From: Lachnospiraceae bacterium Marseille-Q4251
GTDB taxonomy: Bacteria; Bacillota; Clostridia; Lachnospirales; Lachnospiraceae
DNA: 64,000 nucleotides
Direction of reading: 5' to 3'
NCBI GenBank assembly: GCA_018223435.1
Contig: JAGTTO010000001.1
Location: 3,906,001-3,970,000, forward strand
Shown here: piece after piece, positions 43,532-52,478 of the stretch
How the letters are laid out: every line of letters begins with the position of its first letter
Numbering within the stretch: position 1 is the first letter of the stretch
Notes under the pieces: generated by a model
Seen by the model: only the letters and a program-made list of their open reading frames with translations
Told to the model about the DNA's origin: nothing
Databases searched by the model: none
Position numbers and translations under genes: made by a program

Positions 43532-45121
43532 TTGGCTGATAAAACAAATGAAATTTTAAAGAGGCGTACCTTTGCCATCATTTCCCACCCGGATGCCGGT
43601 AAGACCACACTGACCGAGAAATTCCTGCTCTACGGAGGAGCCATCAATCTGGCCGGTTCCGTAAAAGGAAAAGCCACAGCCCGGCATGCGGTTTCCGACT
43701 GGATGGAGATCGAGAAGGAGCGAGGCATTTCCGTCACCTCTTCCGTACTGCAGTTCAACTACGACGGCTACTGCATCAACATTCTGGATACACCGGGACA
43801 TCAGGACTTCTCTGAGGATACCTACCGTACCCTGATGGCTGCAGACTCTGCGGTCATGGTTATCGACGCATCCAAGGGTGTCGAGGCCCAGACCAGAAAA
43901 CTGTTCAAAGTCTGTGTCATGCGCCATATCCCGATTTTTACCTTTATCAATAAACTGGACCGCGACGCCAACGATACCTTCGATCTTCTGGACGAGATCG
44001 AGAAGGAGCTTGGCATCGCCACCTGCCCCATCAACTGGCCCATCGGTTCCGGTAAGCATTTTAAAGGTGTTTACGAGCGCGGAAGCAAGGAGATCACCGT
44101 TTTCTCCGATACGGAGAAGGGTACCAAAGAGGGTGAGATGAGAGAGATTCCTCTGGATTCCCCGGAACTGGACGAGATTCTGGATTACGGCCAGAAGGAT
44201 AAGCTCATGGAGGAGATCGAGCTTCTGGACGGAGCCAGCGCCGATTTCGATCAGGAGTTGGTAGACAAGGGAGAATTGACTCCGGTATTCTTCGGTTCCG
44301 CTCTGACCAACTTCGGCGTGGAAATTTTCCTGAAGCATTTCCTCAGCATGACGACTCCGCCTCTTCCGAGAAAAGCGGATATCGGTGTCATCGATCCGAT
44401 TAAAGAAGATTTTTCTGCCTTTGTGTTCAAGATTCAGGCCAATATGAACAAGGCTCACCGCGACCGTATCGCTTTCATGCGGATCTGTTCCGGCGAGTTC
44501 GATGCCAATATGGAGGTTTATCATGTGCAGGGCGACCGGAAGATGCGTCTTTCCCAGCCTCAGCAGATGATGGCTCAGGAGCGTCATGTGGTGGACAAGG
44601 CTTACGCCGGCGATATCATCGGCGTGTTCGATCCCGGCGTGTTCTCCATCGGTGACACGATCTGTATGCCCGGCAAGAAATTTGCCTTTGAGGGTATCCC
44701 GACCTTCGCTCCAGAGCATTTTGCCCGTGTCCGTCAGGTGGATACCATGAAGAGAAAACAGTTTGTAAAAGGAATAAACCAGATTGCCCAGGAGGGTGCG
44801 ATTCAGATCTTCCAGGAGTTCCATACGGGAATGGAGGAGATCATCGTGGGCGTTGTCGGCGTCCTGCAGTTTGAGGTGCTGAAATACCGCCTGAAAAATG
44901 AGTACAACGTAGATATCATCCTGGAGAACCTGCCTTACGAGCACATCCGCTGGATCGAGAACGAAGAGATCGATCTGGACAAGCTGGTAGGCACCTCCGA
45001 TATGAAGAAGGTAACGGATCTCAAGGGCAGACCGCTGCTTCTCTGGGTAAATCCCTGGAGCGTGGGCATGACTCTCGACCGGAACCCGGGCCTGAAGCTC
45101 ACCGAATTTGGCCGTTCCTGA
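43532..45121 (+). CDS. prfC: Peptide chain release factor 3
   Basis: This 529-residue GTPase recycles RF1 and RF2 from the ribosome after termination. The GTP-binding motifs are SHPDAGKTTLTE (G1), RGISVTSS (G2), DTPGHQDF (G3) and NKLDR (G4). The C-terminal half has the RF3 domains II and III. Start is set at the TTG at 43532, because GGAGG lies eight bases upstream (43519-43523) and the resulting length matches RF3 (525-530); the open frame extends further upstream through a hairpin and has no site. It has its own promoter between the spoIIIA operon and the asp23 gene. Confidence 0.93.
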   Translation: MADKTNEILKRRTFAIISHPDAGKTTLTEKFLLYGGAINLAGSVKGKATARHAVSDWMEIEKERGISVTSSVLQFNYDGYCINILDTPGHQDFSEDTYRTLMAADSAVMVIDASKGVEAQTRKLFKVCVMRHIPIFTFINKLDRDANDTFDLLDEIEKELGIATCPINWPIGSGKHFKGVYERGSKEITVFSDTEKGTKEGEMREIPLDSPELDEILDYGQKDKLMEEIELLDGASADFDQELVDKGELTPVFFGSALTNFGVEIFLKHFLSMTTPPLPRKADIGVIDPIKEDFSAFVFKIQANMNKAHRDRIAFMRICSGEFDANMEVYHVQGDRKMRLSQPQQMMAQERHVVDKAYAGDIIGVFDPGVFSIGDTICMPGKKFAFEGIPTFAPEHFARVRQVDTMKRKQFVKGINQIAQEGAIQIFQEFHTGMEEIIVGVVGVLQFEVLKYRLKNEYNVDIILENLPYEHIRWIENEEIDLDKLVGTSDMKKVTDLKGRPLLLWVNPWSVGMTLDRNPGLKLTEFGRS

Positions 45122-45141
45122 TAATGTTTCCATATTTCTAT

Positions 45142-45169
45142 TTGCAAAACGGGCAAAGTTTGTTATAAT
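45142..45169 (+). promoter_or_regulatory. SigA-type promoter of the Asp23-family gene
   Basis: TTGCAA (45142-45147) and TATAAT (45164-45169) are 16 bp apart. Confidence 0.65.
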
Positions 45170-45215
45170 AGAAAAGAAGATTTTCGCGTTACAGGAACCG
45201 TAAGGAGGTTGGAGC

Positions 45216-45599
45216 ATGAAAGAGGAAAATCAGAACAGTTATACGATTCAGTCTGACGAAGCCATCGGACAGGTTCAGATTGCGGATGAGGTAGTTGCGA
45301 TCATTGCCGGACTCGCTGCCACAGAGGTGGAAGGCGTTGCCAGCATGGCTGGAAATATTACGAACGAGCTGGTCAGCAAGCTTGGAATGAAGAAACTTTC
45401 CAAGGGAATCAAGGTCAGCGTGGACAATGGAGAAGTGGCTGTAGAGGTAGCGATCAATATCGATTATGGTTACAGCGTTCCCAAGACCAGCCGTATGGTT
45501 CAGGAAAAAGTGAAAGCATCCATTGAGAACATGACAGGGCTTATCGTTTCCGACGTGAATGTGACCATCGCAAGCGTATGCATGGAGAAACACGATTGA
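45216..45599 (+). CDS. Asp23/Gls24-family protein
   Basis: This 127-residue cytoplasmic protein is of the alkaline-shock protein 23 type (DUF322), with IADEVVAIIAGLAATEVEGV at the start and VNVTIASVCM at the end. Such proteins associate with the membrane in staphylococci and in Clostridia sit just before nusB, as here. Their exact task is not known. GGAGG precedes the ATG, and a hairpin terminator (45631-45657) separates it from nusB, so it has its own short transcript with possible read-through. Confidence 0.9.
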   Translation: MKEENQNSYTIQSDEAIGQVQIADEVVAIIAGLAATEVEGVASMAGNITNELVSKLGMKKLSKGIKVSVDNGEVAVEVAINIDYGYSVPKTSRMVQEKVKASIENMTGLIVSDVNVTIASVCMEKHD

Positions 45600-45630
45600 C
45601 CGGGAGAGCGGAATGCTCCCTGAATGAGGA

Positions 45631-45657
45631 GGGATGTCCCAGGCGGGCATCCCTTTT
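45631..45657 (+). terminator. Hairpin terminator before nusB
   Basis: GGGATG(TCCC) pairs with (GGG)CATCCC and is followed by TTTT. It is modest in strength and may pass some transcripts into nusB. Confidence 0.6.
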
Positions 45658-45688
45658 CGGCTATAAAAACATCTGAGAGGAAAAAAGA

Positions 45689-46096
45689 ATGACGAGACGA
45701 GAACTGAGAGAAGAAATTTTTAAACTTCTGTTCATGGTGGAATTTTACAGCAAAGAGGAAATGGCGGAGCAGGTGAAATCCTACTTTGAAGATTTCCCGG
45801 AGAAGGAGATCAGCGAGAAGGATCACGCTTATATCGAGGAGAAATACGAGAACATCTGCGCGGTTCTTCCGGAGATCGACGAGAAGATTGCAGGAGCAGC
45901 AAAGGGCTGGAAGCTGGAGCGAATCGGCAAATCCGATCTTTCCATCCTGCGCCTGGGTGTCTACGAGATGCTTTACGATGATGATATCCCCGTCGGCGTA
46001 GCCATCAACGAGGCCGTGGAGCTTGCCAAGAGCTTCGGCGAGAACGAAAGTGCCTCCTTTATCAACGGTATTCTCGGAAAACTGGCCAGACAGTGA
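45689..46096 (+). CDS. nusB: Transcription antitermination factor NusB
   Basis: This 135-residue all-helical RNA-binding protein joins NusE (S10) on boxA to promote rRNA antitermination. RRELREEIFKLLFMVEF at the start and DIPVGVAINEAVELAKSFGE with SFINGILGKLAR at the end are family motifs. GAGAGGAAA precedes the ATG. It overlaps xseA by four bases (GTGA), so the run from nusB to recN is probably one operon. Confidence 0.95.
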   Translation: MTRRELREEIFKLLFMVEFYSKEEMAEQVKSYFEDFPEKEISEKDHAYIEEKYENICAVLPEIDEKIAGAAKGWKLERIGKSDLSILRLGVYEMLYDDDIPVGVAINEAVELAKSFGENESASFINGILGKLARQ

Positions 46097-47295
46097 GACA
46101 GCAGAAGAACGTCTACAGCGTCGGCCAGGTAAATAACTATATCAAAAACATGTTTACCCAGGATTTCCTTCTGAAAAGGATTTATGTCCGGGGAGAGGTC
46201 TCCAACTGCAAATACCATCCCTCCGGCCATATTTATTTTTCGCTGAAGGATGAGACTGGGACCATGCCCTGCGTGATGTTTTTAAGTTTCAGAAAGGGCC
46301 TGACTTTTCAACTGGAAAATGGTCAGTCTGTGACAGTTTTGGGGAGCATCAGCGTCTACGAGCGGGACGGCCGCTATCAGCTTTATGCCTCGGAGATCAT
46401 CCGGGAGGGAGCCGGCCTTCTCTATGAGCGCTTCGAGCAGCTGAAGGAAGAACTCTCCGACATGGGCATGTTTGACCCCGCATATAAGAAGCCGATTCCG
46501 GCTTTTGTGAAGAGGCTGGGGATTGTGACGGCCTCAACGGGAGCGGCCATCCGGGATATCATGAATATCTCGAGGCGACGGAATCCCTTCATCCAGCTGG
46601 TTCTCTATCCAGCGCTGGTTCAGGGCGAGGGAGCGGTGGACAGTATCGTAAAAGGAATCGAGGTTCTGGACAAGTACGGTGTGGACGTTATCATTGTGGG
46701 TCGGGGCGGCGGTTCCATGGAGGATCTGTGGGCTTTCAATGAGGAAAAAGTGGCCCGGGCAATTTTTGCCTGTGAGACGCCGGTGATCTCTGCCGTGGGC
46801 CATGAGACGGATACGACGATCTCGGATTTTGTGGCGGATCTTCGGGCTCCGACACCTTCAGCGGCAGCAGAGCTGGCGGTGGCGGATCTGGGGAGCATCC
46901 TTCAGAGTCTCCGGGATTTTGACGACCGTCTGAACCGTCTGATGGAAGACAAGGTCCGGGAAAAAAGAGAGAAGCTTGAGACTTTTTCATGGAAACTGGA
47001 GCGCTTAAGCCCGGGGCAGCAGCTCCTGGAGAAAAGGCAGCGCCTGGCGGATCTGGACGAGCTTTTCCGAAAGCTGATGGAGGGAAAGATCCGGGAGAAC
47101 AGGCAGGCTCTGGCCTTTTATATCGAGCGCTTGAACGGGGCTTCGCCTCTCAAAAAGCTGAATCAGGGCTATGCCTATGTGGCCGGGGAGGACGGGAAGC
47201 GCCTCACCGGAGCAAAAGAGGCGAAGGTCGGAGAGAAGCTGACGCTTTATTTTGCGGACGGCAGGCTTTCTGCCCGTGTGGAAGAAAAAGAGTAA
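46093..47295 (+). CDS. xseA: Exodeoxyribonuclease VII large subunit
   Basis: This 400-residue subunit carries the nuclease active site of ExoVII, which degrades single-stranded DNA to oligonucleotides. The N-terminal OB fold (YSVGQVNNYIKNMF, VRGEVSNCKYHPSGHIYFSL) is followed by the catalytic domain (VIIVGRGGGSMEDLWAFNEE, GHETDTTISDFVADLRAPTP) and a long coiled coil. It starts with GTG at 46093, overlapping the nusB stop. It works with XseB, encoded next. Confidence 0.95.
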   Translation: MRQQKNVYSVGQVNNYIKNMFTQDFLLKRIYVRGEVSNCKYHPSGHIYFSLKDETGTMPCVMFLSFRKGLTFQLENGQSVTVLGSISVYERDGRYQLYASEIIREGAGLLYERFEQLKEELSDMGMFDPAYKKPIPAFVKRLGIVTASTGAAIRDIMNISRRRNPFIQLVLYPALVQGEGAVDSIVKGIEVLDKYGVDVIIVGRGGGSMEDLWAFNEEKVARAIFACETPVISAVGHETDTTISDFVADLRAPTPSAAAELAVADLGSILQSLRDFDDRLNRLMEDKVREKREKLETFSWKLERLSPGQQLLEKRQRLADLDELFRKLMEGKIRENRQALAFYIERLNGASPLKKLNQGYAYVAGEDGKRLTGAKEAKVGEKLTLYFADGRLSARVEEKE

Positions 47296-47306
47296 GGGGA
47301 ACAGAA

Positions 47307-47519
47307 ATGGCAGAGCAGAAAGAACAGACACTGGAGGAAATTTTCGGGGAGATGGAAGGTCTTCTGGAGGCACTGGAAAGTCGGGAGATTTCCCTGGAGG
47401 ATTCCTTTGAAAAATACAAAGAAGGCATGGCGCTTTTGAAGGCTGCCGGAGAAAAGATTGACACGGTGGAGAAAGCCATGCTGGTACTGAACGATCAGGG
47501 AGAAGCAGATGAATTTTGA
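47307..47519 (+). CDS. xseB: Exodeoxyribonuclease VII small subunit
   Basis: This 70-residue helical protein binds the coiled coil of XseA. LEEIFGEMEGLLEALESREI followed by SLEDSFEKYKEGM is the family signature. AAGGGGA precedes the ATG at 47307. The gene overlaps ispA by 11 bp. Confidence 0.94.
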   Translation: MAEQKEQTLEEIFGEMEGLLEALESREISLEDSFEKYKEGMALLKAAGEKIDTVEKAMLVLNDQGEADEF

Positions 47520-48396
47520 GGATGAGCTGAAACAGAAAGTACAGGAAACAGAAAAAACGGTCTATGAGTTTCTGCCCGAGGAAGAAGGTTTTCAGAAGAC
47601 GATCCTTGAGGCGATGAATTACAGCATGAAAGCCGGCGGCAAACGGCTTCGTCCCTTATTGATGGCGGAGACCTACCGGATGTTCGGTGGAACAGGCGAG
47701 GTGATCCGCCCCTTTATGGCGGCCATGGAGATGATCCACACCCATTCCCTGATTCACGACGATCTGCCGGCTCTTGATAACGACGAGTACCGCCGGGGCA
47801 AAAAGACCACCCATGTGGTTTACGGCGAAGCCATGGCAATTCTGGCCGGCGACGCTCTTTTAAACTATGCCTATGAAACAGCGGCCCGGGCTTTTGCCCT
47901 GGAGCCGGGGCATGAGCGCATCGGAAAGGCTTTCCGGATTCTGACTGCAAAAACGGGAATTTATGGAATGTTGGGCGGTCAGTGCGTGGATGTGGAGTAT
48001 GAAGGGAAGAATCTGGAACGAGAAAGACTGGATTTCATCTATCGCTTAAAGACCAGCGCCCTCATCGAGGCTTCCATGATGGTCGGAGCTGTTCTGGCCG
48101 GGGCCTCCGATGAGAAAATCGCCCTCCTTGAGCGGGTGGCAGGCAAGGTGGGACTGGCTTTTCAGATTCAGGACGATATTCTGGACGTTGTGAGCACCAC
48201 GGAAACTCTGGGCAAACCGGTGGGCAGCGACGAAGAGAACCGCAAGACCACCTATGTGACCCTGGAAGGAATCGAGAAAGCCCGGGAAGACGTGAGACGG
48301 CTGTCCGATGAAGCCATCGAGGAGCTTGACACGCTGGAAGAGAAAAATCCGTTTCTTAAGGAGCTTCTGAAAAGCCTCATTGATCGAAAGAAATAA
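47509..48396 (+). CDS. ispA: Polyprenyl synthetase, probable farnesyl diphosphate synthase
   Basis: This 295-residue enzyme condenses isopentenyl diphosphate with allylic diphosphates to make C15 (or C20) chains. The first Asp-rich motif is HDDLPALDNDEYRRGK and the second QIQDDILDV; KAGGKRLRP binds diphosphate. Length and the insertion in the first motif fit short-chain bacterial FPP synthases. It sits directly before dxs, the usual isoprenoid pairing. Exact chain length is not certain. Confidence 0.93.
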   Translation: MNFEDELKQKVQETEKTVYEFLPEEEGFQKTILEAMNYSMKAGGKRLRPLLMAETYRMFGGTGEVIRPFMAAMEMIHTHSLIHDDLPALDNDEYRRGKKTTHVVYGEAMAILAGDALLNYAYETAARAFALEPGHERIGKAFRILTAKTGIYGMLGGQCVDVEYEGKNLERERLDFIYRLKTSALIEASMMVGAVLAGASDEKIALLERVAGKVGLAFQIQDDILDVVSTTETLGKPVGSDEENRKTTYVTLEGIEKAREDVRRLSDEAIEELDTLEEKNPFLKELLKSLIDRKK

Positions 48397-48426
48397 CACG
48401 GAAAAAATACAAGAAGGTGAAAATGG

Positions 48427-50304
48427 ATGTATTTGGAACAAATCAATCAGGCAGGTGACATCAAAAAGCTGAAAGGAGAGGAGCTCGCGGCCCTGGCTCA
48501 GGAGATCCGGGAATTTCTCATCGAGAAGATCAGCAATACGGGCGGTCATCTGGCATCCAATCTGGGTGTTGTGGAGCTGACGATGGCTCTCCATCTGACT
48601 TTTAACCTTCCGGAGGACAAGATCGTCTGGGATGTGGGCCATCAGGCCTATACCCACAAGCTTCTCACCGGCAGGCGGGAAGGCTTTGATACTTTAAGAA
48701 AATACGGCGGCATGAGCGGTTTCCCAAAGAGAAAAGAGAGCGACTGCGATGCCTTTGATACGGGCCACAGTTCCACCTCGATTTCCGCAGGCCTCGGTCT
48801 TGTGCGGGCCAGGGAAATCTTAGGCGGGGATAACTATGTGATTTCCGTCATCGGAGACGGCTCCCTCACCGGCGGAATGGCCTACGAGGCCATGAATAAC
48901 GCCGCCCGCCTGAAGAGCAATTTTATCATCGTTCTGAACGACAACAACATGTCGATTTCCGAGAACGTGGGTGGCATGTCCAATTATCTCGGCAGTCTCC
49001 GTACGGCGGACGGCTATCTGAACCTGAAGACCGCGGTGACGGATTCCCTGAATCGCGTCCCGGTCTACGGAGAGAAGATCGTCAGCAGGATTCGGAAGAC
49101 AAAGAACGGCCTCAAGCAGCTGTTTATTCCGGGCATGCTTTTTGAAAATATGGGTCTTACCTATTTGGGCCCCGTGGACGGTCACAACATCGGCCAGGTG
49201 ATGCGGGCGCTGGAAGAAGCCAAGAGGGTCGAAGGAGCCGTGATCCTTCATGTCTTCACGAAGAAGGGAAACGGTTATGCTCCGGCAGAGCGCCATCCTG
49301 CCAGATTCCACGGTGCAGAGCCTTTTGATATCGCTACCGGCCTTCCGAAGAACAAGCGGGTGAAGGCGAACTGGACTGATGTTTTTTCCACCATCATGAG
49401 GAAAATGGGAGACCGCGATCCGAAGGTGGTGGCTGTGACGGCTGCCATGGAGGTGGGCACCGGTCTGAAACGGTTCCATAGCAATTTCCCGGACCGGTTC
49501 TTCGACGTGGGCATCGCGGAGGAGCATGCAGTGACCTTTGCGGCGGGACTTGCAGCGGCCGGTTTAAAGCCGGTGGTGGCCATTTATTCCTCCTTCCTTC
49601 AGAGGGCCTACGATCAGATCCTGCATGACGTCTGTATCCAGAACATGCATGTGGTCTTTGCCGTTGACCGGGCAGGTCTTGTGGGGAGCGACGGAGAGAC
49701 CCATCAGGGAATTTTCGACCTTTCGTTTTTGTCCACGATTCCCAACATGTGCATCATGGCCCCCAAGAATAAATGGGAGCTTTCGGATATGATGAAATTT
49801 GCGGTGAACTATGACGGCCCGATTGCCGTTCGTTACCCCAGAGGCGAGGCCTACGACGGCCTGCAGGAGTTTCGGGCACCCATCGCTTTCGGAAAGAGCG
49901 AGGTCATCTACGACGAGGAAGATATCGTCCTTCTGGCTGTGGGAAGCATGGTGAAGACCGCGGAGGAAGTGCGCCACGGGCTTCGGGAGAGAGGCTTCTC
50001 CTGTACGCTGGTCAACGCGCGGTTTGTAAAGCCCATCGACAAAGACCTGATCCGAGAGCTTGCGAAGGATCACAGGCTTTTTGTGACGATGGAAGAAAAT
50101 GTAAAATGCGGCGGTTTCGGAGAACATGTGCTGGATTACTTAAATGAGATCGGAAGCGAGGCTTCTCTTCTGAACATTTCTCTGCCGGATGATTATATCG
50201 AACACGGAAATGTGGAGGTCCTGAAGGAAGAGACAGGCATCAGCGCCTCCATCATACTGAAAAAAGTAATGGCGGCAGCCCTGGGCCAGAACCCGGAGCG
50301 ATGA
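48427..50304 (+). CDS. dxs: 1-deoxy-D-xylulose-5-phosphate synthase
   Basis: This 625-residue thiamine diphosphate enzyme makes DXP from pyruvate and glyceraldehyde 3-phosphate, the first step of the non-mevalonate pathway. VIGDGSLTGGMAYEAMNN is the cofactor-binding GDG motif, GHQAYTHKLLTGR and GHSSTSISAGLG are the histidine-bearing segments, and FDVGIAEEHAVTFAAGLA has the catalytic Glu. AAGGTG precedes the ATG at 48427, 30 bp after ispA. Together with ispG in this window it shows the MEP route. Confidence 0.96.
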   Translation: MYLEQINQAGDIKKLKGEELAALAQEIREFLIEKISNTGGHLASNLGVVELTMALHLTFNLPEDKIVWDVGHQAYTHKLLTGRREGFDTLRKYGGMSGFPKRKESDCDAFDTGHSSTSISAGLGLVRAREILGGDNYVISVIGDGSLTGGMAYEAMNNAARLKSNFIIVLNDNNMSISENVGGMSNYLGSLRTADGYLNLKTAVTDSLNRVPVYGEKIVSRIRKTKNGLKQLFIPGMLFENMGLTYLGPVDGHNIGQVMRALEEAKRVEGAVILHVFTKKGNGYAPAERHPARFHGAEPFDIATGLPKNKRVKANWTDVFSTIMRKMGDRDPKVVAVTAAMEVGTGLKRFHSNFPDRFFDVGIAEEHAVTFAAGLAAAGLKPVVAIYSSFLQRAYDQILHDVCIQNMHVVFAVDRAGLVGSDGETHQGIFDLSFLSTIPNMCIMAPKNKWELSDMMKFAVNYDGPIAVRYPRGEAYDGLQEFRAPIAFGKSEVIYDEEDIVLLAVGSMVKTAEEVRHGLRERGFSCTLVNARFVKPIDKDLIRELAKDHRLFVTMEENVKCGGFGEHVLDYLNEIGSEASLLNISLPDDYIEHGNVEVLKEETGISASIILKKVMAAALGQNPER

Positions 50305-50325
50305 GCGCCGGGGAAGGAAGAAATC

Positions 50326-51135
50326 ATGAAAGAACGTTTGGATGTGCTGCTGGTGCAGCAGGGCTACGCCACATCGAGAGAGAAGGCGAAAGCCATCATC
50401 ATGGCCGGTCAGGTCTATGTGGACGGCCAGAAGGAAGATAAGGCCGGAAGCATGTTTAAGGAAGAGGCAAAGATCGAGGTCCGGGGAAATACACTGAAAT
50501 ATGTGAGCCGGGGTGGCCTGAAGCTGGAAAAAGCCATGAGCCACTTTGCTGTGACTCTGGAAGGAAAGGTCTGCATGGATGTGGGAGCCTCCACCGGTGG
50601 TTTCACTGACTGCATGCTCCAGAACGGAGCTGTGAAAGTCTACTCCGTGGATGTGGGCCATGGCCAGCTGGACTGGAAGCTTCGAAACGATCCGCGGGTA
50701 GTCTGCATGGAAAAGACCAACATCCGCTATGTGACACCGGAGGATATTCAGGAGCCTGTGGCATTTTCCTCCATCGACGTTTCCTTTATCTCTCTTACCA
50801 AGGTATTGCTCCCCGTGCGAAATCTTCTGACGGAGGACGGCGAGGTGGTCTGCCTCATCAAACCTCAGTTTGAGGCCGGCCGGGAGAAAGTCGGAAAGAA
50901 AGGCGTTGTCCGCGATAAGGCCGTTCATGAGGAAGTGATCCGCATGGTCATCGCCTACGCGGGAAGTATCGCTTTCGAGGTGAAGAACCTGGAGTTTTCC
51001 CCGATCAAGGGACCGGAGGGAAACATCGAGTATCTTCTGCATATCAAAAAACAGCCGGAGGGCTTTGTTCAGACTGAGTTCCCGGTGGATGTAACCGCAG
51101 TTGTGGAGGAAGCGCATAAGACGCTGGACCGGTAA
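50326..51135 (+). CDS. tlyA: TlyA-family rRNA 2'-O-methyltransferase (hemolysin A family)
   Basis: This 269-residue protein joins an S4 domain (ERLDVLLVQQGYATSREKAK) to an FtsJ-like methyltransferase (MDVGASTGGFTDCMLQNGA is the SAM-binding loop; FEAGREKVGKKGVVRD is a family motif). In other bacteria TlyA methylates 16S and 23S rRNA riboses; the hemolysin name is historic. GGAAGGAAG precedes the ATG. It lies between dxs and nadK, the normal clostridial order. Confidence 0.92.
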   Translation: MKERLDVLLVQQGYATSREKAKAIIMAGQVYVDGQKEDKAGSMFKEEAKIEVRGNTLKYVSRGGLKLEKAMSHFAVTLEGKVCMDVGASTGGFTDCMLQNGAVKVYSVDVGHGQLDWKLRNDPRVVCMEKTNIRYVTPEDIQEPVAFSSIDVSFISLTKVLLPVRNLLTEDGEVVCLIKPQFEAGREKVGKKGVVRDKAVHEEVIRMVIAYAGSIAFEVKNLEFSPIKGPEGNIEYLLHIKKQPEGFVQTEFPVDVTAVVEEAHKTLDR

Positions 51136-51140
51136 AAAAT

Positions 51141-52001
51141 ATGGACAGTTTTTATATCGTAACCAATAAAGACAAGGACCCGGAATTTCAGACGACCCGT
51201 TTTGTGAAAGAGTATCTGGAAAAACGGGGAAAAAAATGTACCATCCGGGAAAATCCGGCGGAGGGTGGCGGCAGCTATAAGTACACCGATGCTTCCGTTA
51301 TTCCGGAGGATGTGGACTGTGTGCTGGTGCTTGGTGGGGACGGAACCCTTCTGCAGGCCTCAAGGGACCTGACCGAGCGGGATCTCCCGCTCCTTGGCAT
51401 CAATATGGGCACGCTGGGATATCTTGCCGAGGTGGACCGCCGGGGCATCGAGCCGGCTCTCGAACGGCTTCTGGCGGGGGATTATCAGCTTGTCAGCCGC
51501 ATGATGATCTATGGCGAGGTTTACCATCAGGGGAAAAAAGTCATGGAAGATCTGGCTTTGAACGATATCGTCATTGGCCGCTATGGCAGGCTTCGGATCA
51601 TCGATTTTAAGATCTATGTGAACGGAGAGTACCTAAACCGTTACAGTGCAGACGCGATGGTGGTTTCCACACCTACGGGTTCCACAGGCTACAGCTTGTC
51701 GGCGGGAGGCCCCATCGTCTCGCCGGAAGCTTCTCTGCTTCTCATGACTCCCGTAGCGCCTCATACGCTGAACACCCGCAGTATCATTCTTCCGGACGAC
51801 GCGGAGATCACAGTGGAAATGCTTCCGGGTCACAGCAGAAGCGGCGACGGCGCGGAAGTGACCTTTGACGGAGATACTTCTGCGCGTCTTACCTGCACGG
51901 ACAAAGTCGTGATCCGAAAGGCGGCGAAAAAGACCCGGCTGATCAAGATTAACCAGATCAGCTTTCTGGAGGTCCTTCGGACCAAAATGAATGGACAGTA
52001 G
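51141..52001 (+). CDS. nadK: NAD kinase
   Basis: This 286-residue enzyme phosphorylates NAD to NADP. VLVLGGDGTLLQASRDL holds the GGDGT motif, LALNDIVIGR the NE/D-type NAD contact, and STPTGSTGYSLSAGGPIVSP the glycine-rich motif. The ATG is only five bases after the tlyA stop with no good ribosome site, so it is probably translated by coupling. Confidence 0.95.
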   Translation: MDSFYIVTNKDKDPEFQTTRFVKEYLEKRGKKCTIRENPAEGGGSYKYTDASVIPEDVDCVLVLGGDGTLLQASRDLTERDLPLLGINMGTLGYLAEVDRRGIEPALERLLAGDYQLVSRMMIYGEVYHQGKKVMEDLALNDIVIGRYGRLRIIDFKIYVNGEYLNRYSADAMVVSTPTGSTGYSLSAGGPIVSPEASLLLMTPVAPHTLNTRSIILPDDAEITVEMLPGHSRSGDGAEVTFDGDTSARLTCTDKVVIRKAAKKTRLIKINQISFLEVLRTKMNGQ

Positions 52002-52014
52002 GAGGAACCGGCAA

Positions 52015-52476
52015 ATGAAAATTGCAAGACATGCAAAAATTATTGATCTCATCAGCAGAAACGATGTGGAGACACAGGAAGAGTTGGCGGATCTTCTGAA
52101 CGGCGAAGGCTTCCGTGTGACCCAGGCCACTGTGTCGAGAGATATCCGGGAACTGAAGCTGACGAAGATCTCCCTGAACGACGGACGGCAGAAATATGCG
52201 GTCATGCAGGCTTCCAGAGAAAATATGAACGAAAAATATTTAAGGATTCTCAAAGACGGTTTCCTATCCATGGATATGGCCCAGAACATTCTGGTGGTAA
52301 AGACCGTATCCGGGATGGCCATGGCGGTGGCTGCTTCCATCGACGCCATGCAGTGGCCGGAGGTGGCAGGGTGTATCGCGGGGGATGACACCATCATGTG
52401 CGCCAACCGGAGCGTAGACGATACGCTTCTTGTCATGGAGAAAATCCGTAAAATCGTGGGAGAGCCGAACGAATAA
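52015..52476 (+). CDS. argR: Arginine repressor
   Basis: This 153-residue regulator binds arginine and ARG boxes as a hexamer. The N-terminal winged helix (RHAKIIDLISRNDVETQEEL, VTQATVSRDIRELKL) is followed by the hexamer domain, with AGDDTIMCANRS forming the arginine site. AGGAGG sets the ATG at 52015, downstream of an earlier in-frame ATG. In Clostridia argR regularly precedes recN. Confidence 0.95.
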   Translation: MKIARHAKIIDLISRNDVETQEELADLLNGEGFRVTQATVSRDIRELKLTKISLNDGRQKYAVMQASRENMNEKYLRILKDGFLSMDMAQNILVVKTVSGMAMAVAASIDAMQWPEVAGCIAGDDTIMCANRSVDDTLLVMEKIRKIVGEPNE

Positions 52477-52478
52477 TT

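Noticed and set aside
43556..45217. Long minus-strand open frame opposite prfC, and similar ones opposite polC (20877-22361) and metA-arcC (35781-37496)
   Set aside because: They lie fully opposite well-recognised genes, have no family features or ribosome sites, and arise from codon bias.
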